64,000 bases of DNA from CBDCVA01 sp965222935 [NCBI: Candidatus Latescibacterota bacterium] (GTDB lineage Bacteria > Latescibacterota > CBDCVA01), in the NCBI GenBank assembly GCA_965222935.1, contig CBDCVA010000002.1, positions 1,426,001-1,490,000 on the forward strand, written 5' to 3'. Each line of letters begins with the position of its first letter. Position 1 is the stretch's first letter. Positions 17,066-25,949 of the stretch are shown here, piece by piece. The notes under the pieces were generated by a model that made no database searches, was not told the origin of the DNA, and was given only the letters and a program-made list of their open reading frames with translations. Both the position numbers and the translations under genes were made by a program.

Positions 17066-18801
17066 CACCGGCCCGCCAGAACCTCGTCCAGCACGCGGCC
17101 CCCGACGCCCGGAGGCGGCTTCATGCCCAGGAGCGCGTACAGCGTGGGCGCCAGATCGAGCGCGCTGCACGCACCGTGGATGGCGCCTGGGCGGACGCCA
17201 GGGCCTGCGAAGACGAGGGGAACGTGGGTGTCGTAGCTATGGGACGAACCGTGGCCACTCCCGACGCTCTTGAGCGCATAGCTCGTGAAGGCGAGCGTGT
17301 GGGGCTCCGGTTCGAAGATTACGTCGCCCGAGCGCGCAGGATGGAAGCTCTCGCGGATGGAGTCGGGAATGCGCGAGCCGCCGTCCAGAAGCTCCGTGCG
17401 CGTCCAGGCCCCGGCAACGCCTTCGAGGGACCCCGCCGCCCCCCGGGCAACCGCCTCGGCATCCGACCGGGTGACGCTACGATGGGCCAGGGCGGCGGGG
17501 TCCAGGTAGAGATCGGCCAGTTTGCCCGTGGCGTGCTCGGGGACCACCCAGTCCGCCGGACCGAATGTCGCATCCAGCGCCGAATCGCAGGCGGCGGCGA
17601 CGCGCGTCTGGGGCAGGCGACGCGCCGCGACCCCATCGTTGCGCAGTCGCTCCGGTACGGGCAGGAAGCCATGATCGGCCGTCAGCACGGTGAGCGTCCT
17701 GCCCGGGCCAACGGCTGTCTCTACGCGGGCGAGGAAAGCCGAGAGCATCCGGTCGAGGCGGACCATGAAGTCATGCACCTGGAGGCTCCTCGGCCCGAAG
17801 GAGTGGCATAGGCGATCGTGCGTCCCCAGGCCGAGCGCCAGAAGATCGGGGATCTCGTCCTCGCCAAGCGCTTCGGTTTCGATGACGCTCCCGGCGGCCT
17901 CGAACAGGAGCGCCGCGTTGTCGGGATGTCGGCGGTAGGCCGCGTAGTAACGGGGTCCCGGTGCGTCCAGTCCGCCGGTGAAGACGTGAGGAAAGCTCGT
18001 GCCGTTGCCGTCCTTGTTCTCCGCGTGCAGGCCGTCGTCGGGAGCCGCCGGGGCGTAAGCCGCCGGCGCGAGGAGGGGGCGCCATGCCGAGCCGAAGGCA
18101 TGGTCGGGGATGCGTTCGGCGTTGAGCCGGGTGAGCCAGGCGGGTAGCCTGGGCGCGTAGTACGCGCTGGTCGTGTACTCGCCCGTCTGCTCGTCGTACC
18201 AATAGGCCGCCCCGAGAGCGCCCGCGAGCAGGATCGCCGCGCGGTCCTTCTGAGCGATTGCGACGACTTTTGACGCCCCTCCGGTGTGCTGCCGGAGGCG
18301 GTCGCCAACCGTGATCCCGCTGAAGCGGGCGGGCGAGAACCCCTCGCCGGGCATGGGCGTGCGGTTGAGCGGAGGGGCGGTCGAGTCCCCGATGCAGTAG
18401 ACCGCTCTCCCGTGCGCGCGGTCGTACCACCAGTTGGCGACGATCCCGTGCGCGGATGGGGGCAACCCCGAAAGCAGCGTGGCGTGGCCCGGCCCGGTGA
18501 ACGTCCTGGCGTGGGTGAAATGCGCCTCGGTCAGCACGGCGCCCCTGTTCAGAAGCCGCCGGAAGCCGCCTTCGCCGAAGAGGTGCCCGAAGCTATCCAT
18601 GACACCGGCTCGCAGGCCGTCCACGACGATGACCAGTACGAGGCGAACCTCCGCTCCCCGTCGCCGGGAGTCCATGCCACCCTGAGCCCGTCGAGGGCTC
18701 GCAAGAGGGCCCTCTGGCGCGGGCGCTTGCGCCGGGGCACTGCCCGCTATCATCAAGTTGAGGAGCGCAAGCGTGGCTGCCGCGCCCCAGCGCCCTCGCA
18801 T
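17065..18801 (-). CDS. Secreted alkaline phosphatase-superfamily protein (PafA/NPP-like)
   Basis: A 578-residue exported phosphomonoesterase or phosphodiesterase. A signal peptide (ATLALLNLMIAGSAPAQA) is followed by the superfamily core: metal Asp in VIVVDGLRAG, nucleophile Thr in TFTGPGHATLLSG, ligands in GLGTHDRLCH, TADHGF and the late SSHSYDTHVP. PHTLAFTS and the two-residue SGHGSS insertion near the end resemble PafA-type enzymes. The ATG at 18801 shares its A with the copA stop (TGATG). Its position between a copper pump and thiamine pyrophosphokinase has no obvious metabolic logic. Confidence 0.87.
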   Translation of the reverse strand: MRGRWGAAATLALLNLMIAGSAPAQAPAPEGPLASPRRAQGGMDSRRRGAEVRLVLVIVVDGLRAGVMDSFGHLFGEGGFRRLLNRGAVLTEAHFTHARTFTGPGHATLLSGLPPSAHGIVANWWYDRAHGRAVYCIGDSTAPPLNRTPMPGEGFSPARFSGITVGDRLRQHTGGASKVVAIAQKDRAAILLAGALGAAYWYDEQTGEYTTSAYYAPRLPAWLTRLNAERIPDHAFGSAWRPLLAPAAYAPAAPDDGLHAENKDGNGTSFPHVFTGGLDAPGPRYYAAYRRHPDNAALLFEAAGSVIETEALGEDEIPDLLALGLGTHDRLCHSFGPRSLQVHDFMVRLDRMLSAFLARVETAVGPGRTLTVLTADHGFLPVPERLRNDGVAARRLPQTRVAAACDSALDATFGPADWVVPEHATGKLADLYLDPAALAHRSVTRSDAEAVARGAAGSLEGVAGAWTRTELLDGGSRIPDSIRESFHPARSGDVIFEPEPHTLAFTSYALKSVGSGHGSSHSYDTHVPLVFAGPGVRPGAIHGACSALDLAPTLYALLGMKPPPGVGGRVLDEVLAGR

Positions 18802-21038
18802 CAGCCGGGTTCCGACAGGCGCAGGCGGCGCAACCGCAGGGAGTTGGTCACGACAGAGACGGAGCTCAACGCCATGGCCGTTGCCGCCCAGCCCGGATGC
18901 ATGGCGACGCCCAGGATCGGGATGAAGACGCCCGCAGCGAAAGGAATGAGGACGGCGTTGTAGACGAACGCCCAGCCGAGATTCTGGCGGATCACCCGCA
19001 CCGTCGCCCGTGCGAGAGCGAGCGCATTCACGACGCCCGCCACCTCGCCTCTCATCAACGTTACAGTGCTGCTCGCGGCGGCTATATCCGTGCCTCCCCC
19101 GATGGCGATGCCGCAATCCGCCCGGGCCAGCGCCGGCGCATCGTTGAGGCCGTCGCCCACCATCGCCACCACGGCCCCGCCCTCTTGAAGCTGCCGGATC
19201 GCGGCGGCCTTTCCCTCAGGCCGCACCTCGCCGAGCACGTCATCGATACCGATGGTCTTCCCGATGGCCTTCGCGGCCTCCCGCCGGTCGCCGGAGAGCA
19301 GGAGCGTCCCCAGGCCCATCGCGCGCAGGGCACCGACGGCTGCGCGGGCGTCGGGCTTGGGAGGATCAGCGAGCAGGATGGCGCCCTCGAACCGCTCATC
19401 CCGAGCCACGTGGACGGCCGTCTCCCCCTGCTCCGCCGCGCCACCCTCGACGCGTTCAGGGACGGCCACACCGCGCTCGGCCAGAAACGCCGGCGTCCCG
19501 ACCCTCACCGTCGTTCCCTCTACGACCGCCGTCGCCCCGCCGCCGGGGATCGCGGTGAAGTCGGTCGCGGTGGGCGTCGCCAGGTTCCGCTCGCGCGCTT
19601 CGGCGACGATGGCCCGGGCCAGCGGGTGCTCGGAAGGGGCCTCGACCGCAGCCGCAAGCCGCAGGATGGTTTCGGGATCGGCGCCATCGCTGCTCAAAAC
19701 GTCCAGGACGGCGGGCCTACCCTGCGTCACCGTGCCCGTCTTGTCTAAGACGACGGTCGTGACCTTCGCGGCGCGCTCCAGTGCCTCTCCGCCCTTGAAC
19801 AGCACGCCGGCCGATGCCCCCCGCCCCGAGGCGATCAGGATCGCCGTCGGCGTCGCCAGCCCCAGCGCGCACGGACACGCGACGATCAGGACAGCCACCA
19901 TACGTTCCATCGCCAGAGCCAGATCGCCCTCAGCCGCGAGCCATGATGCGAGCGTCGCGAGCGCCGCCGCCGCCGCCACCGGGACGAAAACCGCCGCCAT
20001 GCGGTCCGCCAGCCGCTGAATGGGCGCTTTCGTACTCTGCGCCTGGGCGACCAGCTCGACGATCTGCCCCAGGAGGCTCGCAGCGCCCACGCGCGTCAGG
20101 CGCACTTCGAGCGCCCCCGCCCCGTTGAGCGTCCCGCCGAGGACCTCATCGCCCGGACCGCGCTCGACCGGCAGGCTCTCGCCCGTCACCAGCGCCTCGT
20201 CCAGCGATGAGCGCCCCGCCTCTATCACGCCATCCGAGGGCAGTCTCTCGCCGGGACGGATGCGGACGGTGTCGCCCGGCCGCAGATCGGACGCCGGGAT
20301 GTCGCGCTCGATCCCGCCCTCCAGGAGGTGCGCGACGCGCGGCCCCAGCGATGCGAGGCCGGCCACGGCGGATGTCGCGCGCGCCTTGGCCCGGGCCTCC
20401 AGCCAGCGCCCAAGGAGGATGATCGTCACGATCAACGACGCCATCTCGAACTCGAGATGGGCCGCGCGCTGGCCATCCATCAGTTCGCGCCCGATCTGGG
20501 CGACGCTCCAGCCGTACGCCGCTCCGGTGCCCAGGGCGATCAGCGTATTCATGTCGGGCGAGAGATGCCACAGGCTGCGGATGCCCACCGCGAAAAACCG
20601 GAGGCCGGCCCAGAACAGGACGACTGTCGCCGCCGGCCAGGCGATAACCCACGCGGTCTGGGGCAGATCCAGCCGCATCACGGCGGCGATCACCAGGGTC
20701 AGGGCCGCCCCGACGAGCGCCCTCCGTCCCACGGCGCGCCGCTCGGTATCGAGGGTCTCCGTGAGGGACGCCAGGCCCTCGAACTCGTTGCGCACCTCGC
20801 GGGCCGTGTAGCCGACGCGTCCCACGCTCTGCGCCATGGCGTCCACCGTTGCGCGGACTGGATCGTAGACGACGTTCGCCTGACGCGTCGCCAGGTTGAC
20901 GCTGGCCTCTTCGACGCCCGGCACACCGCGCAGCGCCTTCTCGACCCGCGCCACGCACGAAGCGCAGTGCATACCGTCGACCGCGAGGAGCGCCGCCCGC
21001 GCCACGGCTGCCGTTCCGCTCTCCTTACCCTGAGCCAT
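18801..21038 (-). CDS. copA: Cu(+)-exporting P1B-type ATPase CopA
   Basis: A 745-residue inner-membrane ATPase that pumps Cu(I) out of the cytosol. It has one N-terminal heavy-metal domain with GMHCASC (Cys25, Cys28), about eight membrane helices, and the transport-site motif ACPCALGLATPTA. It also has the TGES motif (TGESLPVE), the phosphorylated Asp in DKTGT, the nucleotide-domain motif EHPLA, and GDGLNDAPALA. A second metal-binding domain is absent. The ribosome-binding site AGGAGA precedes the start. It is the first gene of a three-gene overlapping operon; no CsoR/CueR regulator gene or chaperone gene is nearby. Confidence 0.95.
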   Translation of the reverse strand: MAQGKESGTAAVARAALLAVDGMHCASCVARVEKALRGVPGVEEASVNLATRQANVVYDPVRATVDAMAQSVGRVGYTAREVRNEFEGLASLTETLDTERRAVGRRALVGAALTLVIAAVMRLDLPQTAWVIAWPAATVVLFWAGLRFFAVGIRSLWHLSPDMNTLIALGTGAAYGWSVAQIGRELMDGQRAAHLEFEMASLIVTIILLGRWLEARAKARATSAVAGLASLGPRVAHLLEGGIERDIPASDLRPGDTVRIRPGERLPSDGVIEAGRSSLDEALVTGESLPVERGPGDEVLGGTLNGAGALEVRLTRVGAASLLGQIVELVAQAQSTKAPIQRLADRMAAVFVPVAAAAALATLASWLAAEGDLALAMERMVAVLIVACPCALGLATPTAILIASGRGASAGVLFKGGEALERAAKVTTVVLDKTGTVTQGRPAVLDVLSSDGADPETILRLAAAVEAPSEHPLARAIVAEARERNLATPTATDFTAIPGGGATAVVEGTTVRVGTPAFLAERGVAVPERVEGGAAEQGETAVHVARDERFEGAILLADPPKPDARAAVGALRAMGLGTLLLSGDRREAAKAIGKTIGIDDVLGEVRPEGKAAAIRQLQEGGAVVAMVGDGLNDAPALARADCGIAIGGGTDIAAASSTVTLMRGEVAGVVNALALARATVRVIRQNLGWAFVYNAVLIPFAAGVFIPILGVAMHPGWAATAMALSSVSVVTNSLRLRRLRLSEPG

Positions 21039-21088
21039 CGCTTCTCCTGCACAACCGCTTGGGCCGCCTAAAGGTTCCCCCAGAGGTC

Positions 21089-21117
21089 AGGATAGCGAAG
21101 GCCCCGGACCCGGGCAA
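21089..21117 (-). promoter_or_regulatory. Possible sigma-70 promoter of the copA operon
   Basis: On the minus strand TTGCCC is followed after 17 nt by TATCCT, 50 nt upstream of the copA start. The -35 match is partial, and no CueR-type 19-nt dyad is visible. Confidence 0.4.
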
Positions 21118-21135
21118 GGACGCCCTCGCAGCGGG

Positions 21136-21164
21136 TTGACGCATCCCGGCCCGAAGCGTATGCT
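21136..21164 (+). promoter_or_regulatory. Sigma-70-type promoter of the cupin gene
   Basis: TTGACG (21136-21141), a 17-nt spacer, and TATGCT (21159-21164), about 68 nt before the cupin ATG. Confidence 0.6.
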
Positions 21165-21231
21165 GTTTCGACCGAATATCCGTTCGCTGCCCGCGAACCC
21201 CAGACGACGGACGAGGCAAGGAGGAATCTCC

Positions 21232-21633
21232 ATGAACCCAGGGGCTGAGATCACGCCCAATCAGCCGCTCATGCGGCTGGCCCATCTCAAGGCCCGGAAA
21301 GGGGAGCCGCCCTGGTTCGAGCGCGTCGTCCTCACCGACGACCAGATGGCCACGGTCATCTGCCAGGCGCCCGGCACGCCCAACGAACGCCACTTCCACT
21401 CCATGTGCGACGAGTGGTGGGCGATCCTCGAAGGGGAGATCACCTGGGATATCGAAGGCCGAGGCGTGGTGCACGCCAGGCGTGGCGACGTGGTCTTCGT
21501 CCCGCGCAATACCTTCCACCTCATCAGCGTCGTGGGGGACGCGCCGGCCATCCGCCTCGCCGTCGCGACGCCCGACGTCTTCCACGAGCTCCAAAAGCCC
21601 GGCGGCGCCGACGGGAAGACCAAAATTATTTAG
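21232..21633 (+). CDS. Small cupin-domain protein
   Basis: A 133-residue single-cupin protein. The conserved barrel is marked by ERHFHSMCDEWW (cupin motif 1, with the metal-ligand His pair and Glu) and GDVVFVPRNTFH (motif 2, final His). The variant motif suggests metal binding, but the substrate is unknown; candidates include a sugar or organic-acid isomerase or oxygenase, or a sensor domain. The start is set by AAGGAGGAATCTCC before the ATG, within an open frame that extends upstream. The last codons (encoding KTKII) are A+T-rich and abut the atypical gene that follows, so the native C-terminus may have been altered. Confidence 0.8.
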   Translation: MNPGAEITPNQPLMRLAHLKARKGEPPWFERVVLTDDQMATVICQAPGTPNERHFHSMCDEWWAILEGEITWDIEGRGVVHARRGDVVFVPRNTFHLISVVGDAPAIRLAVATPDVFHELQKPGGADGKTKII

Positions 21634-21664
21634 CTTGGGGAAAGTCCGCATAGGAGTATTGGCC

Positions 21665-22345
21665 ATGGAATACAGGTCTAAGCTATTCCGATGTTTCGGA
21701 GACTGTATATCACCGAAAAATAAAACAGAGCTAAAAAACACCTTGGAGAAAATCGATTTCAAAGTTCCCCTTAGAACAGAGGGTCGCAAGATAATAGATC
21801 GTGAGCGATGGTGCTTTAGGTTCTACCTTTCAAGCCCGTTAACAGTTGACAAATTTATATTCCCATTAAAAATTAGAAAAAATGAAGCACCAGATCTAAT
21901 CATTGAACATGGCGATGGAACCGTTGTTGGAGTTGAACATACAGAAGCTACAATACCTAAATACCAAGAACACTTGACTCAAGGCGAGAAACTATATGAT
22001 CTTAATAAAAAAACCGAAGAGGAAATAGTCAAAGACCAATCAGAGCATGGGCCTTCATTTCGACCAGAGGGGTGGGCTGGAGACCAGAACATCGAGGTGG
22101 CATCTACACTCATCTCGGAAGCAGTGCTACACAAGACAATAGATCTCCAAAAATATAATCTAAAGCCTGATCGCATAGAGGAATTGCTAGTATACCATAA
22201 CTCAGACGCCCCAATGGATACCAATAATTCCATACCAGAAACGTTGTCTTTATCTACAAAAAAGATAGATGATCTAGTCAAACAATATCCAATAAATTTC
22301 GACGCTATATACATTATTATGGAGCCTGAATTATTCCAAGTATGA
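21665..22345 (+). CDS. A+T-rich hypothetical protein, possibly PD-(D/E)xK-like
   Basis: A 226-residue protein with base composition strikingly unlike everything around it: lysine- and isoleucine-rich codons such as AAA, ATA and TTA, against G+C-rich neighbours. GGAG lies about 12 nt before the ATG. The centre reads APDLIIEHGDG then GVEHTEAT, which recalls the PD...ExK core of restriction-type nucleases, but with Thr in place of the final Lys. The second half is acidic and helical. I know no firm family match. Composition and isolation point to recent horizontal transfer. Native start and promoter are uncertain. Confidence 0.6.
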   Translation: MEYRSKLFRCFGDCISPKNKTELKNTLEKIDFKVPLRTEGRKIIDRERWCFRFYLSSPLTVDKFIFPLKIRKNEAPDLIIEHGDGTVVGVEHTEATIPKYQEHLTQGEKLYDLNKKTEEEIVKDQSEHGPSFRPEGWAGDQNIEVASTLISEAVLHKTIDLQKYNLKPDRIEELLVYHNSDAPMDTNNSIPETLSLSTKKIDDLVKQYPINFDAIYIIMEPELFQV

Positions 22346-22420
22346 TATGACTATATATCAGTGTGGTAACGACCAAATGACAGAATCCGCCCCTAATCCC
22401 AAAGATATTCCGAAAGAGAA

Positions 22421-22496
22421 AATCCCACCAGCCGGCGGGGAGGGGACAAGGCGCTTCCCTCGGATGCAGGGACGGGCCGGGTAGTGGAAGGCAGTC
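22421..22496. repeat. Duplicated 3' flank of the first enolase-superfamily gene
   Basis: The segment from AAATCCCACCAGCC to GGAAGGCAGTCCTAG is closely related to 23657-23755, which stands in the same position after the neighbouring paralogue. The copy here lacks the extra hairpin units. The tandem duplication therefore included sequence beyond the stop codon. Confidence 0.7.
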
Positions 22497-23576
22497 CTAG
22501 TGGTCCACATGCCGCTCCACCGCGGCCCAGTCCACCTCCAGGCCCAGGCCGGGGCGGTCGGAGAGGTGGATCACGCCGTTGCGGAAATCCACGGGCGCGA
22601 CGAAATCGGCCAGATAGCCCTGGAACTCGGGGTAGCATTCGACGGTCAGGCCGTTGGACACGCCCGCCACCAGGTGCTGCACCAGCCGCTCGTTGCCGTG
22701 GGGCGCCACGGGCAGGTGGTAGGCGCTCGCCATCGCGGCGATCTTCCGGAACTCGCTGATGCCGCCGCAGGTGATGCCGTCGGCCTGAATGATGTCGGCG
22801 GCCTCCTGCTCGATCAGGTCCTTGAACCCCCAGCGCGTGCCCTCGATCTCCCCCGTGGCGAGCGGGACATCCAGCGCGCGGCGCACGTCGCGGCCTCCGC
22901 GCAGGTCGTCCGGGGAGACGGGTTCCTCCAGCCAGTAGAGGTCGTACTGCTCGGCGGCGCGGCCGAACCGGATGGCCTCGGGGGCCGTCCAGGCGTCGTT
23001 GGCGTCGACCAGGAGGTCCACGTTGGGGCCGATGGCCTCGCGGACGGCGCGGACCCGCTCCACATCTTCGGGGATCGGCAGGCGGCCGACCTTCATCTTG
23101 ACGGCCCGGTAGCCGTTCTCGACCTGGCGGGCCATCTCCGAGGCCAGTTCGTCGAGGCCTTTCCCTTCCGCGTAGTACCCGCCCGCAGCGTAGGCGGGGA
23201 CGACCCGGCGGTAGCCGCCCAGAAGGCGCCAGACCGGAAGGTCCACGATCTTGCCGAAGAGGTCCCAGAGCGCGCAGTCCACGCCGCCGATGGCCTGAAT
23301 CGTATCCCCCTTGGCGACGGGCTTGCGCCAGAGACGGTACATGCGCTCCCACAGACGCTCGAGATCGCGCGGGTCCTCGCCCACGAGCTGAGACCTCAGG
23401 GGCCCCTCGATCAAGTGTTTATCACCGTAGCCGACGTTGATGCCCTTGAGGCCATCGTCGATGGTGACCTCGACGAGAGTGAAGACGATTTTGCTCGACG
23501 TCACGATGGCGTTGTGCAGCGGCACATCGCGCTCGCCAAGATCAACCGTGATGGCACGGACATCGGTGATCTTCAC
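22497..23576 (-). CDS. Mandelate racemase/muconate lactonizing-family protein, copy 1 (complete active site)
   Basis: A 359-residue enolase-superfamily enzyme, Mg-dependent, abstracting a proton alpha to a carboxylate; sugar-acid dehydration is typical of this subgroup. The catalytic Lys160-x-Lys162 lies in AVKMKVG. Metal ligands are Asp191 (VDAND), Glu217 (LEEP) and Glu243 (TGE). The His-Asp dyad is Asp266 (IQADG) and His293 (APHGN). All mandelate-racemase-subgroup residues are therefore present. It sits downstream of a paralogue in the same orientation, with SDR, Gfo/Idh/MocA and aldolase genes nearby, consistent with aldonic- or uronic-acid breakdown. Confidence 0.88.
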   Translation of the reverse strand: MKITDVRAITVDLGERDVPLHNAIVTSSKIVFTLVEVTIDDGLKGINVGYGDKHLIEGPLRSQLVGEDPRDLERLWERMYRLWRKPVAKGDTIQAIGGVDCALWDLFGKIVDLPVWRLLGGYRRVVPAYAAGGYYAEGKGLDELASEMARQVENGYRAVKMKVGRLPIPEDVERVRAVREAIGPNVDLLVDANDAWTAPEAIRFGRAAEQYDLYWLEEPVSPDDLRGGRDVRRALDVPLATGEIEGTRWGFKDLIEQEAADIIQADGITCGGISEFRKIAAMASAYHLPVAPHGNERLVQHLVAGVSNGLTVECYPEFQGYLADFVAPVDFRNGVIHLSDRPGLGLEVDWAAVERHVDH

Positions 23577-23603
23577 TGCGCTACTCCTTCACGTTGAGGG
23601 GAG

Positions 23604-23755
23604 AAACCCCACCCCCTAACCCCCTCCCCGCCAGCAGGGAGGGGGCAAAAGAGGAAATCCCACCAGCCAGCGTGGGGTGGCTCACCCCGCCCTCGCGGGG
23701 AGGGGGACAAGGCGCCTGCCCCGAACGCGGGGACGGGCGGAGGTGGAAGGCAGTC
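23604..23755. repeat. Palindromic repeat units between the two enolase-superfamily genes
   Basis: It begins AAACCCCACCCCC and contains a hairpin CCCCTCCCC..GGGAGGGGG at about 23621-23645. A second G+C hairpin lies near 23685-23711, inserted in the segment shared with 22421-22496. No gene or terminator with a T run is visible in this 179-bp interval. Confidence 0.75.
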
Positions 23756-24832
23756 CTAGGGGTCCACATGCTGTTTCACGGCGTCCCAGTTCACTTCCAG
23801 GCCCAGGCCGGGGCGGTCGGGCAGATGGATGATGCCGTCCCGGAGGTCCACGGGCGCCACGAAGTCATTCTCGTAACGGTTGATCTCGGGGTAGGTCTCG
23901 ACCATCAGGCTGTTGGCCAGGCCCGCCACCAGGTGCTGTCCGACGCGCTCCTGGCCGTGCGGCGCCACCTTCAGGTGGTACGCACTCGCCATGGCCGCGA
24001 TCTTCAGGGCCTCGGTGGGTCCGCCCGAGGTGTTCGAGCTGATCTGGACGATATCCACGCACTCCCCTTCGATCAGGTCCCTGAACCCCCAGCGGGTGAA
24101 CTCATTCTCCCCGCTGGCGATGGGGATATCCAGCGCGCGGCGCACCTCGCGGGAACCGCGCCAGTCGTCCGGCGAGACGGGCTCCTCGAACCAGAAGGGG
24201 CGGTACTGCGAGACGGCGCGGCCGAATTCGATGGCGCCGGGTGCGTCATAGGCATTGTTGGCGTCCACCATGATTTCCACATCCGGGCCCACCGCCTCGC
24301 GGACGATGCGGACGCGCTCGACATCGACGCCGACCGGCTCGCCCCCCACCTTCATCTTGACGGCGCGGTAGCCGCCATCGACGTAGCGGATCATCTCCGC
24401 CGCCAGTTCGTCGAGGCCCTTGCCACCCTCGTAGTAGCCCCCGGCGGCGTAGGCGGGGACCTCCCGGCGGCAGCCCCCCAGAAGCCGCCAGACCGGAAGC
24501 CCCGCGATCTTGCCGAAAAGGTCCCACAGCGCCCAGTCCACGGCCCCGATGGCGACAATCGCATCGCCCTTGGCGACGGGTTTGCGCCAGGCCCCGAACA
24601 TGCGTTCCCACAGCCGACCGAGGTCGCGGGGGTCCTCCCCGAGGAGCTGCGCACGCAGGGGCCCCTCGACCAGCGCCTTGTCGCCCCCGAAGCCGATGCC
24701 GGCGGGGCCCTCGTCGGTGGCGATCTCCACAAGCTGGATGCCCCGGTTCCTGTAAGTCAGGATGCCGTTACGGATGGGCGATTCGCGGTCCGGAAGCTGG
24801 ACCGCGTTCATGCGGACATCGGTGATCTTCAT
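23756..24832 (-). CDS. Mandelate racemase/muconate lactonizing-family protein, copy 2 (dyad Asp replaced)
   Basis: A 358-residue tandem paralogue of the 22497-23576 product, similar along its whole length, including the C-terminus RPGLGLEVNW. Lys159/Lys161 (VKMKVG), the metal ligands in MVDANN, FEEP and SGE, and His292 (VAPHGQ) are kept. The Asp of the His-Asp dyad is replaced: IQADGITCGG in copy 1 aligns with VQISSNTSGG here, putting Ser at the Asp position. The chemistry on one face of the substrate should therefore differ from copy 1. The start is the ATG at 24832; the open frame extends further upstream without homology. Confidence 0.87.
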   Translation of the reverse strand: MKITDVRMNAVQLPDRESPIRNGILTYRNRGIQLVEIATDEGPAGIGFGGDKALVEGPLRAQLLGEDPRDLGRLWERMFGAWRKPVAKGDAIVAIGAVDWALWDLFGKIAGLPVWRLLGGCRREVPAYAAGGYYEGGKGLDELAAEMIRYVDGGYRAVKMKVGGEPVGVDVERVRIVREAVGPDVEIMVDANNAYDAPGAIEFGRAVSQYRPFWFEEPVSPDDWRGSREVRRALDIPIASGENEFTRWGFRDLIEGECVDIVQISSNTSGGPTEALKIAAMASAYHLKVAPHGQERVGQHLVAGLANSLMVETYPEINRYENDFVAPVDLRDGIIHLPDRPGLGLEVNWDAVKQHVDP

Positions 24833-24851
24833 GGCACGATCTCCCTGGCGC

Positions 24852-25949
24852 CTACGCCGCCACCGGTCGCGGGAGGGGCAGAACCACGACGTCGTCCGTG
24901 CGCGCGGACTCGTAACCGGCCAGGAGCGTTTCGACCAGAGCGCAGCCGTCGCGCGCACTGCTGTCGGTTTCGCGTCCAGATTCGATGCACGCGATGAAGT
25001 GCTCGGCGGCGTGGGCCAAGCCGTAGTCCTCGTTGCCGCCGTAGGGAACCCCAAAGAACCCGGCGGCCTCCCGACGCTCCGTGTGCAGCCTCACATGCGG
25101 TCTCCAGCCATCCACCGAGAGCGCTCCCCGCGTGCCGGCCAACTGGATCGCGAATGGCCCCAGGAAGGGGTGGCTCCGAGCGCCGATCCGCCCTCCCGTG
25201 ACCGTGGCGATCAGGCCGCCTCGCAGCGTGCAGGAGAGCGTACCGAAATCCTCGATGTCCATCTCGGCGTGGCGCCCGAAGACGTAGTTGCCGGTGGTGC
25301 CGTAGACGCTCTCGACCTCGCGGCCCGTGAGGTAGCGCACCAACCCCACCGCGTAGACGCCGATTTCGAAGAGTTCACGCTTGACGCCGGGCAGCGTCCA
25401 CACCGACGGAATCCCCGCCTCGATGCGAGGACGCACCTCAACGACATCCCCCGGATCGCCCTTGGCGAAGATCACATCGACGTGGACGGCGAGCGGATCG
25501 CCGATCAGGTCCTCCTGGAGGGCGCGCCTGGCGTTGCGCGCGTAGCTCGTGAAGACGTAGCCGTACGCCAGCGAGCGGACACCCGCCGCCTCGACCGCCT
25601 CGACGATCGCATCCGCGTCGGCCAGCGAGCCGGCCGCGGGCTTGTCCAGCCAGACGTGGAGCCCCGCCCCCGCCGCGCGGACGGCCAGCCTTCCGATGCG
25701 CTCGATCTCGGGGCAGATGACGGCGATGTCGGCGTCATCCCGTCCCAGGGCGGCGTCGAGATCGGTCGTATACGCCACGCCATACTGCTCCGCCATCGCG
25801 CGGTTACGCTCGACCGAACGCTCGGGAGCCTCCGGCTCGTCGGCGACGACGACGATCTTCGCGCGCGGATGGGCGGCGAGCGCGCGGGCGTAAAGGTGCG
25901 TGTGGCCGTAGCACCCCAGGAGCACGACGCCGTAGCGGTCCTTGGCCAT
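24852..25949 (-). CDS. Gfo/Idh/MocA-family oxidoreductase
   Basis: A 365-residue NAD(P)-dependent sugar or sugar-acid dehydrogenase homologue. The N-terminal Rossmann domain starts VVLLGCYGHTHLYA, a variant of GxGxxG. The family signature appears as LDKPAAG, equivalent to EKP with the catalytic Lys. The C-terminal alpha/beta domain carries FEIGVYAVGLVRYLTG, the GxHxxD region without His. The ATG shares its A with the stop of the upstream paralogue (TGATG), so the two are probably translated together and may form a heteromer. It is 19 bp upstream of the second enolase-superfamily gene. Confidence 0.85.
   Translation of the reverse strand: MAKDRYGVVLLGCYGHTHLYARALAAHPRAKIVVVADEPEAPERSVERNRAMAEQYGVAYTTDLDAALGRDDADIAVICPEIERIGRLAVRAAGAGLHVWLDKPAAGSLADADAIVEAVEAAGVRSLAYGYVFTSYARNARRALQEDLIGDPLAVHVDVIFAKGDPGDVVEVRPRIEAGIPSVWTLPGVKRELFEIGVYAVGLVRYLTGREVESVYGTTGNYVFGRHAEMDIEDFGTLSCTLRGGLIATVTGGRIGARSHPFLGPFAIQLAGTRGALSVDGWRPHVRLHTERREAAGFFGVPYGGNEDYGLAHAAEHFIACIESGRETDSSARDGCALVETLLAGYESARTDDVVVLPLPRPVAA

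Noticed and set aside
22377-22484. A 35-codon plus-strand ORF after the A+T-rich gene
   Set aside because: No ribosome-binding site, and most of it is the duplicated repeat flank, so it is likely chance.
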